In this document: positions 34,537-43,071 of the stretch, piece after piece | How positions within the stretch are numbered: position 1 is the first letter of the stretch | How the letters are laid out: the number at the start of each line of letters is the position of its first letter | Assembly: GCF_026586805.1 (NCBI RefSeq) | Contig: NZ_JAPFHA010000002.1 | Span: 248,001 to 312,000, forward strand | Length of the DNA: 64,000 bases | Direction: 5' to 3' | Source of the DNA: Niveibacterium sp. 24ML | GTDB lineage: Bacteria > Pseudomonadota > Gammaproteobacteria > Burkholderiales > Rhodocyclaceae | Made by a program: the position numbers and the translations under genes | The notes under the pieces: model-generated | The model's database searches: none | Told to the model about the DNA's origin: nothing | What the model saw: the letters and a program-made list of their open reading frames with translations, nothing else

Positions 34537-35025
34537 GTGTATCGAAGCGGGCGTTCTCTTTGCCGATCGGCGGCGCCCCGGCGTAGCAAGGGCTTCACGC
34601 TTGCCGAGTTGATTGCGGTGCTGGTGATCGTTGGCGTGTTGTCGGCGGTGGCCGCGCCGCGCTTCTTCGCGCGCGGCGGCTTCGATGCCTACGGCTACGG
34701 CGAGGCGGTGCGGCGTGGCGTGCGCCTGGCGCAAAAGGCAGCGATCGCCAAGCGCCGCACGACTTGTGTGAGCCAGACCACGACCGCGCTGACGCTGACA
34801 TTCGCCACCGCGGCGGGGGGCTTGGCCTGCGACGCGGCATTGCTTGACCCGGCGACCGGCACGGCCTTCTCCGAGCCGGTGCCCAGCGGGCTGACGGTGA
34901 GCCCCGCCACCTTCACCTTCACCTTCACTCCCCTCGGGCGGCCCAGTGCCGGGCAGACGATCACCGTCACCAGCGACGTTGTGGCAACCATCATCGTGGA
35001 AGCGGAAACCGGCTATGTGCGCTAG
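34537..35025 (+). CDS. mshC: Minor pilin MshC-like
   Basis: A 162-residue prepilin from a GTG start, with KG|FTLAELIAVLVIVGVLSAVAAPRFF (Glu5 present). The following AVRRGVRLAQKAAIAKRRTTC segment is typical of GspH/MshC pilins. It begins 6 bases after mshA. A ThrPhe repeat (TFTFTFTP) lies in the globular part. It overlaps the mshD start. Confidence 0.9.
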   Translation: MYRSGRSLCRSAAPRRSKGFTLAELIAVLVIVGVLSAVAAPRFFARGGFDAYGYGEAVRRGVRLAQKAAIAKRRTTCVSQTTTALTLTFATAAGGLACDAALLDPATGTAFSEPVPSGLTVSPATFTFTFTPLGRPSAGQTITVTSDVVATIIVEAETGYVR

Positions 35026-35590
35026 GCCGCGGCGCCAGTGCGGCGTCACCCTGGTTGAACTGCTCGCCTTCATCGTCATCATTGGCGTGGCGCTGGCGGG
35101 CGTGCTGCTGGCGGTGCGCACGGCGGTCGGGAGCAGTGCAGACCCGCTGATCCAGAAGCAGATGCTGGCGATAGCCGAATCGCTGCTTGAAGAGATTGAA
35201 AGCAAGGCCTTCACCTTCTGCGACCCTTCCGATCCGAACGCGCTCACCGCAAGCAGCCCGGCAGGCTGCAGCCCGGGCCTGGCGGTGGGGCTGGGGCCCT
35301 TGCCCGGGCAAAGCCGCTACAGCAGCACCAACCCCTTCAACAATGTTGGCCACTACCACGGGTTCGCGATGAACACGGGCATCCTGAACCCAGCTGATGG
35401 CACGCCGCTGCCGGGGCTTTCGGCCTACACGGCGAGCGTGACGATCAGCCAGGTCGGAACCAGTTTCGGGATCGCCGCCACTGAAGCCCTGCAGATCGAC
35501 GTGACGGTGAGCGGCCCGAACCCGACGCAGATTCCGCCGATCACCCTGACCGGCTACCGCCTGCGCCATGCGCCCAATGCCGTCCCCTGA
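35015..35590 (+). CDS. mshD: Minor pilin MshD-like
   Basis: A 191-residue prepilin: MCARPRRQCG|VTLVELLAFIVIIGVALAGVLLAV, with Glu5. This matches the MshD/PilV-type N-terminus, and the segment QKQMLAIAESLLEEIESKAFTFCDP is strongly MshD-like. The start overlaps the mshC 3' end by 11 bases. Its 3' end overlaps the mshO start. Confidence 0.9.
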   Translation: MCARPRRQCGVTLVELLAFIVIIGVALAGVLLAVRTAVGSSADPLIQKQMLAIAESLLEEIESKAFTFCDPSDPNALTASSPAGCSPGLAVGLGPLPGQSRYSSTNPFNNVGHYHGFAMNTGILNPADGTPLPGLSAYTASVTISQVGTSFGIAATEALQIDVTVSGPNPTQIPPITLTGYRLRHAPNAVP

Positions 35591-36452
35591 ATTTCGCCGC
35601 TCGTGCGGCTTCACCCTGATCGAGATGGTGCTGGTCATCACCATCGTGGGCATTCTTGCGGCCACCGCGGCGGTGTTCATCCAGCGCCCGATGGAGGCGA
35701 TCTTCGATACGGCCGACCGCGCCGCCTTGTCGGATTCCGCCGAAACCGCCATGCGGCGCCTGGGGCGCGAGATCCGCTCGGCCCTGCCGAACAGTTTGCG
35801 CGTGACCAGCACCGGCAGCGGCGCGACGGCCCGCTACTACATCGAGTTTCTGCCGGTGCTTGGCGGTGGCCGCTATTGCGCCGCGCCCGACGCGGGCGGC
35901 GTGTGTTCCAGCATGGCGGGGAGCATCAGCAACCCGCTGACATTCGATCTGGCCGACAGCAGTTTCGAAGTGATCGGCCCGGTGGTGCAGCCCACCACCG
36001 GCACGCTTGCCTATGTGGCGGTCTACAACCTTGGCACGCCCGGTGCCGATGCCTGGGCCGGCGACACCCTCGCCGCCTTCGGCAGCCTGACCGGCGGCGG
36101 CGCCCGGACGGTGACGCTGGCCGCACCGAAGCTGTTTCCGTTTGCCTCGCCGGGTAACCGCTTTCACCTGGTTGGCGCACCGGTCAGCTACGAATGCGCG
36201 CCGCAGACTGCGGGCACCAGCGGCACCGGTACGCTGCGGCGCTACTGGGGCTATGCCTTGTCGGCGGCACAGCCGACGAGCTTTGCTTCGGCGAACTCGG
36301 CTCTGGTGGCGGACCGTGTGGCCGCGTGCCGGGTTGACTACACGCAGACAGCGATTGAGCAGAATGGGCTGATCAGCCTCACGCTGGGCCTGCAGCAGAA
36401 GGCCGAAACCGTGACGCTGACCCACGAAGTGGTGGTGAACAATGTGCCGTGA
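35568..36452 (+). CDS. mshO: Minor pilin MshO-like
   Basis: A 294-residue prepilin with CG|FTLIEMVLVITIVGILAATAAVFIQRPMEAIFDT. The helix and the IQRPMEA segment are characteristic of MshO. SAMRRLGREIRSALPNS-like text follows. It can start at 35568 or at the ATG three codons later (35577); both lie inside the mshD 3' end. Likely a tip-complex subunit analogous to PilW/GspJ. Confidence 0.9.
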   Translation: MRPMPSPEFRRSCGFTLIEMVLVITIVGILAATAAVFIQRPMEAIFDTADRAALSDSAETAMRRLGREIRSALPNSLRVTSTGSGATARYYIEFLPVLGGGRYCAAPDAGGVCSSMAGSISNPLTFDLADSSFEVIGPVVQPTTGTLAYVAVYNLGTPGADAWAGDTLAAFGSLTGGGARTVTLAAPKLFPFASPGNRFHLVGAPVSYECAPQTAGTSGTGTLRRYWGYALSAAQPTSFASANSALVADRVAACRVDYTQTAIEQNGLISLTLGLQQKAETVTLTHEVVVNNVP

Positions 36453-36834
36453 GCGCGGATTCCTGCTGCCTGCCGCAGTATTCCTGCTGGTGGTGCTGGC
36501 GGGGTTGGCGGCCTTCTTGCTGCGGGTGGGAGCCACCGCACAACAGGGTGCCGCGCTGGATGTCCAGGGCGCACGGGCCTATCAGGCTGCCCGCGCCGGC
36601 ATTGAGCTGGGGCTCTTTCAGGTGCAGCGGAACAACGCCTGCACCGCCTCACAGACGGTGCCGCTGCCCGTGGGCTTGAACGGTTTCAGCGTCACGCTCA
36701 CCTGCTCGGCCACCGCGTTTCAGGAGGGCGGCAATGCCCGCGCGCTCTACCTGCTCGTCTCGACTGCCAGCTATGGCACGGTGGCCAGCAGTGATTTCGT
36801 TGAGCGACAGATTGTGGCGACGACGGAGCGATGA
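36442..36834 (+). CDS. mshP: Minor pilin MshP-like
   Basis: A 130-residue PilX-like protein: MCRERG|FLLPAAVFLLVVLAGLAAFLLRVG, without Glu at +5. The ARAYQAARAGIELGLFQV segment is typical of MshP/PilX proteins. The start lies inside the last codons of mshO and the stop overlaps the mshQ ATG (ATGA). It is expected to sit in the tip complex with MshO and MshD. Confidence 0.88.
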   Translation: MCRERGFLLPAAVFLLVVLAGLAAFLLRVGATAQQGAALDVQGARAYQAARAGIELGLFQVQRNNACTASQTVPLPVGLNGFSVTLTCSATAFQEGGNARALYLLVSTASYGTVASSDFVERQIVATTER

Positions 36835-39800
36835 GAATGCGAGTGATTGGTCTGCGCTGCTTGTGCGGCTTTGTCCTGATGTGTTGTACGGCGGTGGCGC
36901 TGGCCGCGATTTCGGTTACGCCGGGCGCCACTGCCACCACGAGCGGCAACAGCACGCTGACGCTCGTCACGCCGACAGGAACGGCCTCTGGCGATGTGCT
37001 GGTCGCGCTGATTGCGGCGCGCGCGCCAATGAGCAGCGCACCCCCTTCTGCGGCGTGGAGCAAAGAGGCCGAGATAGTCGATGCCGCAGGTGGTACGTCC
37101 ACAGCGGTCTACACGCTGGTGCTGACTGCAGCGCCGGCTGTGGGCTATGGCTTCACGCTCGCCGGGGGGGCCAGCAACGCCACCTCGGTCGGTGGATTGC
37201 TCGCGTTGCGTGGCGTAAATACGGCGGTGCCGGTTTGTGCCTTCAAGAAAATCTCTGCCGCCAGCGGTAGCACGCTGACAGCGCCGGCCGTTGGCGCTAC
37301 CTGCGCGGCAGGCGGCGTGCAGGTCAACTTTTTCTCGGCAACCCATGGTAATGCCACGATTTCGCCTGCGTCGGGGTCGATTGGCTTGCAGCGCGGTGGA
37401 GGCGGGGCCGACGGTGCTGCCATTGCAGCATCGTGGCGAACCCTCACTGCGACGGGTGACAGCAGAGCGGTGACCGCCAGCAGCACTTTAAGCGCCGGCT
37501 GGGGCGCCATCAGCATGGTGTTTCAGACTACGGCAATGACGTGCTTCAGCGACGATTTCAATCGTGCCGCACTTGGGAGTGACTGGGTTGCCATCAAGAC
37601 GAACGGCAGCTTCACGCCGACCACGGTCACTTCGCCAAGTCCCGCGAGGGCGCGCCTGACCGACAACATCGGCAATGAGTCCACCGCGATGACCCTGCAG
37701 CGGTTGATCCCCGCGGCCAATGGCATCGTGCAGGTCACGCTGAAGTTCTTCGCCTATGGGCAGACCAATCCCGCAGATGGTGTTTCGGTGATCCTTTCTG
37801 ACGCGACCATCACCCCGCAGGCGGGCGGCAGGGGCGGTGCGCTCGGGTATGTGAAGTTCGCCGGCGGTTGGTTGGGCGTGGGCCTGGACGAGTACGGGAA
37901 CTTCTCCAATACGGCCGGTGGACAACTTGGTGGTCCGGGTCGCGTGCCTCAGTCGGTCGCGATTCGCGGCTCTGGCGCTGGGGTTGCTTCAACTGGTTAT
38001 CGCTGGATTACCGGCACAGGCACCTTGACGCCCACCCTGTCGACCAATACGACGAGCACGACCCCTTCGCCGGGCCATCTGTACCGGGTGACCATCGACT
38101 CGCGGACAAGCGGCAAGAGTTTCGTCACCGTTGAGCGCGATACCACGTCGACCGGCAATGCCTATTCGACCTTGTTGGGGCCGATTGATGTCATGACCTC
38201 ATCGGGTCAGGTTGCAGTTCCAAGCAATCTTTTGCTTTCGCTGGCCGGCTCTACCGGCGGCAGCATGGCCTTTCATGAGATTACGGGCCTGAAGGTCTGC
38301 GCCAATGCCATCAACCCGGTGTCCGCGCAGATCGATCACATCCGCTTTCTGTATGCGCAGCAGGCGCTTACCTGCACGCCCTCGGACATAACCGTGCAGG
38401 CTTGCATGGATGCGGCATGCACCACCACTTATGAGGACAATGTCACCGTCACCTTGACACCGACAGGCTGGCTTGGGGGCGATACGAAGGTGATCGCAGG
38501 CTCGGGCACGCCCCTCAAGCTCGCCAAGACGGTGGCGGGCACCTATACGCTGGGGGTCAGTGCCACCTCGGTGCCGCTCAAGCCCTACAGCGCGCCCCAG
38601 TGCTGGGACGGCGCAACGAAGACAGACTGTTCCATCGTCTTCAATGCCGCCGGCCTGAGCTTTAGCGTGCCGAACCTGGTCTCCGGCCAGACCTCGGCGC
38701 CGATCACGGTTTCGGCGGTGCGGCAGACCGCGCCGAACACGGCGTGCGTGCCGGCGTTCGCCAACGTCACGCGTAACGTCGGCTTCTGGTCCAGCTACTC
38801 GAATCCGGCCACCGGCACGATGAATCTGGCGGTCAATGGCAGCAACGTGGGCACCACCGCCGGTGCTGCCACCAGCCTTGCGCTGGCCTTCAATGGCAGC
38901 GGCCAGGCGACGATCAATGTGCAGTACCCGGATGCCGGGCAAATCCGGCTCGACGCCCTTTACACCGGCAATGCGGCCAACAGCGATAGCGGACTGAGCA
39001 TGCCGGGAAACTCGCAGTTTGTGGTCAAGCCGGTGGGCCTTTGCGTCGAAAGCCCGGATGCCAACTGGAACTGCGCCTCGCTCAGCGCCGGGTGCACGAA
39101 ATACGTGCAAGCAGGTCAGCCCTTCAATTTGCGTGTCAGCGGCCGTAAATGGGTGAATGGAAGCACCGATCTGTGTAGCAACCCCGTGACGCCCAACTAC
39201 CAACAAGCTGGAATTGCTTTGTCGTCCGCCGTGCTGGCACCGGCAGGCGGTAGCAATGGCACGCTGGGCGTTGGCAGCATTTCGCCGGCAGCGGGCGATG
39301 GCGGTTCGAAGACGATCAACAACCAGACCCTCTCGGACGTCGGCGTCTTCCGGATTACGGCAACACCTGCGACAGCCGCTTACTTCGGCGAGACGGTGGC
39401 GGGGGGGGCTGGCGTCACTGGCCGCATCTATCCGGCCGGTTTCAAGGCCAGCGGCGTGGTGCTGAACAACCGCAGCACGGCAGGCTGCGCGCCGGCGTCG
39501 AGCTTCAGCTATCTGGGCGAACCCTTTGCGACGGCATTTACCTTGCAGGCGGTGTCAGCGGCAACCGGCAACCCGGCGGTGCAGAACTACCTCGGCAGCT
39601 TTGCCAAGCTGAGCCTGGCCTCGGCGGCGAACCTGGGCTTTGGCGTGCAGCACGGTGCGGTGTCGCTCAACAGCCGGCTCACCGCAAGCTGCGCCGGTGC
39701 GGCGGGTAGCTGCGGTACCTGGGCGGCGGCGGGTGTGCCGATCAACGCATCGCTCACCGTGGCACGCGCGGCTTCGCCGGACGGGCCTTACACGGCAGCG

Positions 39801-40415
39801 CTGGTGGGCATGAGCCCGGTCGATAGCGATGGCGTGCGCATGCTGCCGCAAAACTTCAGCAGCGTGCCCGGCGGAGCCACCGACGGTGCGCAGTTGGCGA
39901 GCACCCATCTGCGCTACGGGCGGGTGCGCGTGAGCAATGCCTACGGTACGGCGCTGCAGAGCCTGGCGGTGCCCAGCATTGTTGAAAGCTATACCGGCAC
40001 GGCATTCGCGAAAAATACGCTCGATAGCTGCACGCTGCTGCCGATCCCGGCCAGCACGCTGGTGGGCAGTGTTGCCACCCCCACTGCCGCTGCGCTGTAC
40101 TGCGCGGGCGGACTGGGTTTCTATCCGCTTGCGCCGCCGCGCAATCAGTTGGCGCCCGGCAGTACTACCCTGACCGCGCTGGCCTCTGCGGCCGCCGGCG
40201 ACATCGGGGTCAAGCTGGGTAAGCCGAACCTTGCAGGGTATGTTGATCTGGCGCTAGCGGTGCCGGACTGGCTCAAGTTCAACTGGGACGGCGTCAAGAA
40301 CGCGAGTGGCTGCACCGTGCCAGGGGCCGATCTGAACGACGACAATCCGCGCGCCCGCATTCGTTTTGGCGCCTTCCGTAACCCGTCGATCATCTTTATG
40401 GGAGAGAGCTATTAG
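36831..40415 (+). CDS. mshQ: MshQ-like large secreted pilus-associated protein
   Basis: A 1194-residue exported protein with an N-terminal signal peptide (LMCCTAVALAA). Three parts are visible. Residues 28-230 form a Thr/Ser/Gly-rich beta-sandwich unit of the GDVLVALIAAR type seen in surface proteins. Residues 235-485 look like an L-type lectin / concanavalin-like domain (CFSDDFNRAALGSDWVAI ... GGWLGVGLDEYGNFSN). The remainder matches the DUF6701 region typical of MshQ C-termini and ends with RIRFGAFRNPSIIFMGESY. It occupies the MshQ position at the end of the pilin block. A tip adhesin role is inferred. G7 (37164-37170) and G8 (39401-39408) runs lie in the gene. Confidence 0.88.
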   Translation: MRMRVIGLRCLCGFVLMCCTAVALAAISVTPGATATTSGNSTLTLVTPTGTASGDVLVALIAARAPMSSAPPSAAWSKEAEIVDAAGGTSTAVYTLVLTAAPAVGYGFTLAGGASNATSVGGLLALRGVNTAVPVCAFKKISAASGSTLTAPAVGATCAAGGVQVNFFSATHGNATISPASGSIGLQRGGGGADGAAIAASWRTLTATGDSRAVTASSTLSAGWGAISMVFQTTAMTCFSDDFNRAALGSDWVAIKTNGSFTPTTVTSPSPARARLTDNIGNESTAMTLQRLIPAANGIVQVTLKFFAYGQTNPADGVSVILSDATITPQAGGRGGALGYVKFAGGWLGVGLDEYGNFSNTAGGQLGGPGRVPQSVAIRGSGAGVASTGYRWITGTGTLTPTLSTNTTSTTPSPGHLYRVTIDSRTSGKSFVTVERDTTSTGNAYSTLLGPIDVMTSSGQVAVPSNLLLSLAGSTGGSMAFHEITGLKVCANAINPVSAQIDHIRFLYAQQALTCTPSDITVQACMDAACTTTYEDNVTVTLTPTGWLGGDTKVIAGSGTPLKLAKTVAGTYTLGVSATSVPLKPYSAPQCWDGATKTDCSIVFNAAGLSFSVPNLVSGQTSAPITVSAVRQTAPNTACVPAFANVTRNVGFWSSYSNPATGTMNLAVNGSNVGTTAGAATSLALAFNGSGQATINVQYPDAGQIRLDALYTGNAANSDSGLSMPGNSQFVVKPVGLCVESPDANWNCASLSAGCTKYVQAGQPFNLRVSGRKWVNGSTDLCSNPVTPNYQQAGIALSSAVLAPAGGSNGTLGVGSISPAAGDGGSKTINNQTLSDVGVFRITATPATAAYFGETVAGGAGVTGRIYPAGFKASGVVLNNRSTAGCAPASSFSYLGEPFATAFTLQAVSAATGNPAVQNYLGSFAKLSLASAANLGFGVQHGAVSLNSRLTASCAGAAGSCGTWAAAGVPINASLTVARAASPDGPYTAALVGMSPVDSDGVRMLPQNFSSVPGGATDGAQLASTHLRYGRVRVSNAYGTALQSLAVPSIVESYTGTAFAKNTLDSCTLLPIPASTLVGSVATPTAAALYCAGGLGFYPLAPPRNQLAPGSTTLTALASAAAGDIGVKLGKPNLAGYVDLALAVPDWLKFNWDGVKNASGCTVPGADLNDDNPRARIRFGAFRNPSIIFMGESY

Positions 40416-41376
40416 CCCCCTTGCCCGCCTTCTCGACCAGCCTTGGCTGAAGCGGCGCGCGGGCGGCGATGCGGCCGCAATCAACCTCGCCTGCCGCGCG
40501 AGCGCCGTAGTGGCAACGCAGATCACGCTCCCGGATGCGCCGAGGCCCAGGGTGGAGATTGCCCGCGTCCTGTTTGCGCAGGGTGACGATATCGCGCGTT
40601 GGGAGGCGATCAGCCAGGCCGTGAATTTGCGCGATGCGCCGATCCGCGTCCTGTTGGCCCCCGGGGAATACCAGTTCCTGCAGGTGGACCTGCCACAGGT
40701 GGCGCCAGAGGAACTCAAAACCGCCCTGCGTTGGCAGGTCAAGGATCAGCTTGCGTGGCCGGTTGAAAGCAGCACGCTTGACGTGATTGCTTGCGTGGAA
40801 GATCCCGCCAGTCACCGCCGGCCTCCCGGTTTCGTCGTGGCAGCGGCGAACCCGATTTTGCTGAAGCACATGCAGCGCTTTCGCGCACACAATGCGCGTG
40901 TCACCGTAATCGACATACCGGAAATGGCACAGCGCAATCTGGCCCAGATGCTGGATGAGCCGGGGCGGGCAACAGCCTTGCTGTCGATCGGTGAGAGCGG
41001 GGCGCTATTGACAGCCACGCGTGGCAGCCAGATTTTTTTCACACGGCGTTTCGATTCGCCATTCGAAGCGATCAGCAAGAGCGAAGAGGGCCGCCGTGCG
41101 GTGTTTGATCGCCTGGTACTGGAACTGCAGCGCTCGGCCGATGTGCTGGAGCATCAGCTCTCGCACCTGGGGGTGTCGAAACTCTGGCTGGCGCCGTTCC
41201 CGCACCGCGATGAGTTGCTCAGTCTGTTGATTGATTCGCTCTACCTGCCGGTGAAGGCGATCGAACTCGAAAGCCTGTTCGACTTCGGCGCCGAGGGCGC
41301 GCCGCAGGACGAACTGGTTGCCGCCGCGCTCTTCCTGCCGCTGGGCTTGGCCCTGCGTGAACGGGCGGTGCCATGA
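40411..41376 (+). CDS. mshI: MshI-like (PilM-type) assembly protein, probable ATT start
   Basis: About 321 residues of a PilM/MshI-type actin-fold protein of the alignment subcomplex. It contains VLLAPGEYQFLQVDLPQVAPEELKTALRW, QVKDQLAWP and TALLSIGESGALL. The frame has no ATG or GTG near its start. ATT at 40411 has a perfect GGAG six bases upstream, while TTG at 40366 has no binding site, so initiation at ATT is favoured. It overlaps the mshQ stop. It interacts with the PilN-like protein encoded next. Confidence 0.85.
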   Translation: MSPLARLLDQPWLKRRAGGDAAAINLACRASAVVATQITLPDAPRPRVEIARVLFAQGDDIARWEAISQAVNLRDAPIRVLLAPGEYQFLQVDLPQVAPEELKTALRWQVKDQLAWPVESSTLDVIACVEDPASHRRPPGFVVAAANPILLKHMQRFRAHNARVTVIDIPEMAQRNLAQMLDEPGRATALLSIGESGALLTATRGSQIFFTRRFDSPFEAISKSEEGRRAVFDRLVLELQRSADVLEHQLSHLGVSKLWLAPFPHRDELLSLLIDSLYLPVKAIELESLFDFGAEGAPQDELVAAALFLPLGLALRERAVP

Positions 41377-42008
41377 AGCCGAACATCAACCTTGCCGATC
41401 ACTCGCTGCTGCCGCGCGAACCGCAGTTCACGCTCAACAGCCTTGCGCTGGCCTTGTTGCTGGTGGCGCTGTGCATGAGCGCGATTGCGGCCGGCGCACT
41501 GCATGTGGCGCGCCAGCGGACAGCCGAGCGCGCTGTGCTGCAGGCGCAGTTTGATCGTATGCAGCGTGATGTTGCCCAGCTTACCGCCGAGCTTGCACCG
41601 CGCAAGAACGAAACGGCCAATGCGCAGCGGCTTGCCGCGCTCACGCAGGAAGGCGAGGAGCTGCGCCGCATTTCGCGCATGCTCGATGGCGGCATCGCAG
41701 GCTCCAGCAAGGGCTTCTCGGAGAGTCTGGACGGGCTGGCGGCGCAGCGGGTCGAGGGCGTCTGGCTCACCGCGTTCACGCTGGCGCCGGCGCGTGCCGA
41801 ATTCGTCGGTCACGCGGTCGACGCGGCGCGGCTGCCCTTGTTCATTGCTGCACTGGGGCGCATCGACGCGCTGCGTGAGCACAGCTTCGCCAGCATCGAA
41901 CTCAAGGAAGCGCCGGCGCCAGCGATCGAGCAATCCGCCCCGGGTGGTGCGCGCAAGCCGGTGCCCCTGAGCTTCCGGATCGGCCCCGGCGAGGAGGGCA
42001 AGCGATGA
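41373..42008 (+). CDS. PilN-like MSHA assembly protein
   Basis: A 211-residue single-pass inner-membrane protein with N-terminal MKPNINLADHSLL (PilN proteins begin with an IN(L)L element that binds PilM), a transmembrane helix (residues about 21-43), a coiled coil and a ferredoxin-like periplasmic domain (VEGVWLTAFTLAPARAEFVGHAV). The ATGA overlap with mshI and with the next gene shows tight coupling. In Vibrio-type loci this function is fused into or follows MshI. Confidence 0.88.
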   Translation: MKPNINLADHSLLPREPQFTLNSLALALLLVALCMSAIAAGALHVARQRTAERAVLQAQFDRMQRDVAQLTAELAPRKNETANAQRLAALTQEGEELRRISRMLDGGIAGSSKGFSESLDGLAAQRVEGVWLTAFTLAPARAEFVGHAVDAARLPLFIAALGRIDALREHSFASIELKEAPAPAIEQSAPGGARKPVPLSFRIGPGEEGKR

Positions 42009-42706
42009 AAGCGCGCTGGATCGCCTTGAGTGATCGCTTCAATGCGATGGCCGATCGCGAACGCATCCTGCTTTGCGCCGCGGCAATCGGGGTGCTGCTC
42101 GGGTTGTTCTGGTTCTTGCTGATCGAGCCGGCGATGAATCGCCAGGCAGCGGCTCTTGCGCAGGTGCAGACGCTGCGCAAGCAACTCGATGGCCTGGCGG
42201 AGCAGGCGGCCTTGCTGGACGAGGCGCGCCGCAATGACCCCGATCTGCTCGCGCGCCAGCAGATCGAGCGCCTGATCAAGGAGAACCTTGAGCTCAAGGC
42301 TGCGCTGTCGAGCAAGCGCGCCTTGCTGGCCGACCCGCGCGAGGTGCCGGCGCGCCTGCGCGATCTGCTGGCGGCCCAGCCGGGCCTGGAGCTGGTGAGC
42401 CTGACTTCCTTGCCGGTGCAGAACCTGATGGCGAGCGATCCGCTCGCCGCCGCGCCGCCCCCGGGTGCGGTGCAGTCGGCCCCGCTCAGCGATACGGTGC
42501 CAAGCACGGCGGTGTATCGCCACGGGCTGACCATCGCGGTACGCGGCGACTACGCAACGGTTTCAAAGTGGCTGCGTACGGTGGAACAGTTGGGCTGGCA
42601 GGTCTTCTGGGGCAAGCTGCACTATGAAGTCGATCGCTACCCGCAAGCGGTGGCGACGGTCACGATTTACTCACTAAGTCTGGATGCTGCATGGCTGCGT
42701 CTTTGA
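42005..42706 (+). CDS. mshJ: MshJ-like (PilO-type) MSHA assembly protein
   Basis: A 233-residue single-pass protein with a cytoplasmic lead, one helix (ILLCAAAIGVLLGLFWFLLIEPA), a coiled coil and a periplasmic domain (LTIAVRGDYATVSKWLRTVEQLGWQVFW) typical of PilO/GspM/MshJ. It partners the PilN-like protein and transmits between the ATPase side and the secretin. It overlaps both neighbours. Confidence 0.9.
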   Translation: MKARWIALSDRFNAMADRERILLCAAAIGVLLGLFWFLLIEPAMNRQAAALAQVQTLRKQLDGLAEQAALLDEARRNDPDLLARQQIERLIKENLELKAALSSKRALLADPREVPARLRDLLAAQPGLELVSLTSLPVQNLMASDPLAAAPPPGAVQSAPLSDTVPSTAVYRHGLTIAVRGDYATVSKWLRTVEQLGWQVFWGKLHYEVDRYPQAVATVTIYSLSLDAAWLRL

Positions 42707-43071
42707 AACCTTGGTTCGGTCTGGCGTTTGGTCTCTGCGCCATGGCCGCTTTGGCGGCGCCGGGGGATCCGACGCGCCCGCCCGATGCTTACCTGCCGGC
42801 CGCGATGCCGGCGGCTGGCGCACCCAGCGCTGAGGCGATGGTCTTGCAGTCAGTGCTGATCGGGCCGGACCGGAAGCTGGCCGTGATCAGCGGTCAGACG
42901 GTGTTGTTGGGCGGCAGGATTGGCGAGGCGCGCCTGGTGGCGATGAGCGAGAAGTCGGCAACGATTGAGGACGCCAGTGGCCGCCGCGTGCTGCCGCTGG
43001 TGGCCACCATGAAACAGACGCCAGCAGCCGTGGGGACGAAACCCGGCATGGCAAGGAGGGGGGGCGAATGA
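42691..43071 (+). CDS. mshK: MshK-like periplasmic MSHA assembly protein
   Basis: A 126-residue exported protein. The signal peptide is followed by DPTRPPDAYLPA, the DPTRPP motif that marks MshK and PilP-type pilotin/linker proteins. The segment SVLIGPDRKLAVISGQTVLLGGRIGEARLVAM forms the small beta domain. MshK links the inner-membrane complex with the MshL secretin. The 3' end includes a G7 run (43058-43064) that is also the ribosome-binding site of mshL. Confidence 0.9.
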   Translation: MAASLKPWFGLAFGLCAMAALAAPGDPTRPPDAYLPAAMPAAGAPSAEAMVLQSVLIGPDRKLAVISGQTVLLGGRIGEARLVAMSEKSATIEDASGRRVLPLVATMKQTPAAVGTKPGMARRGGE

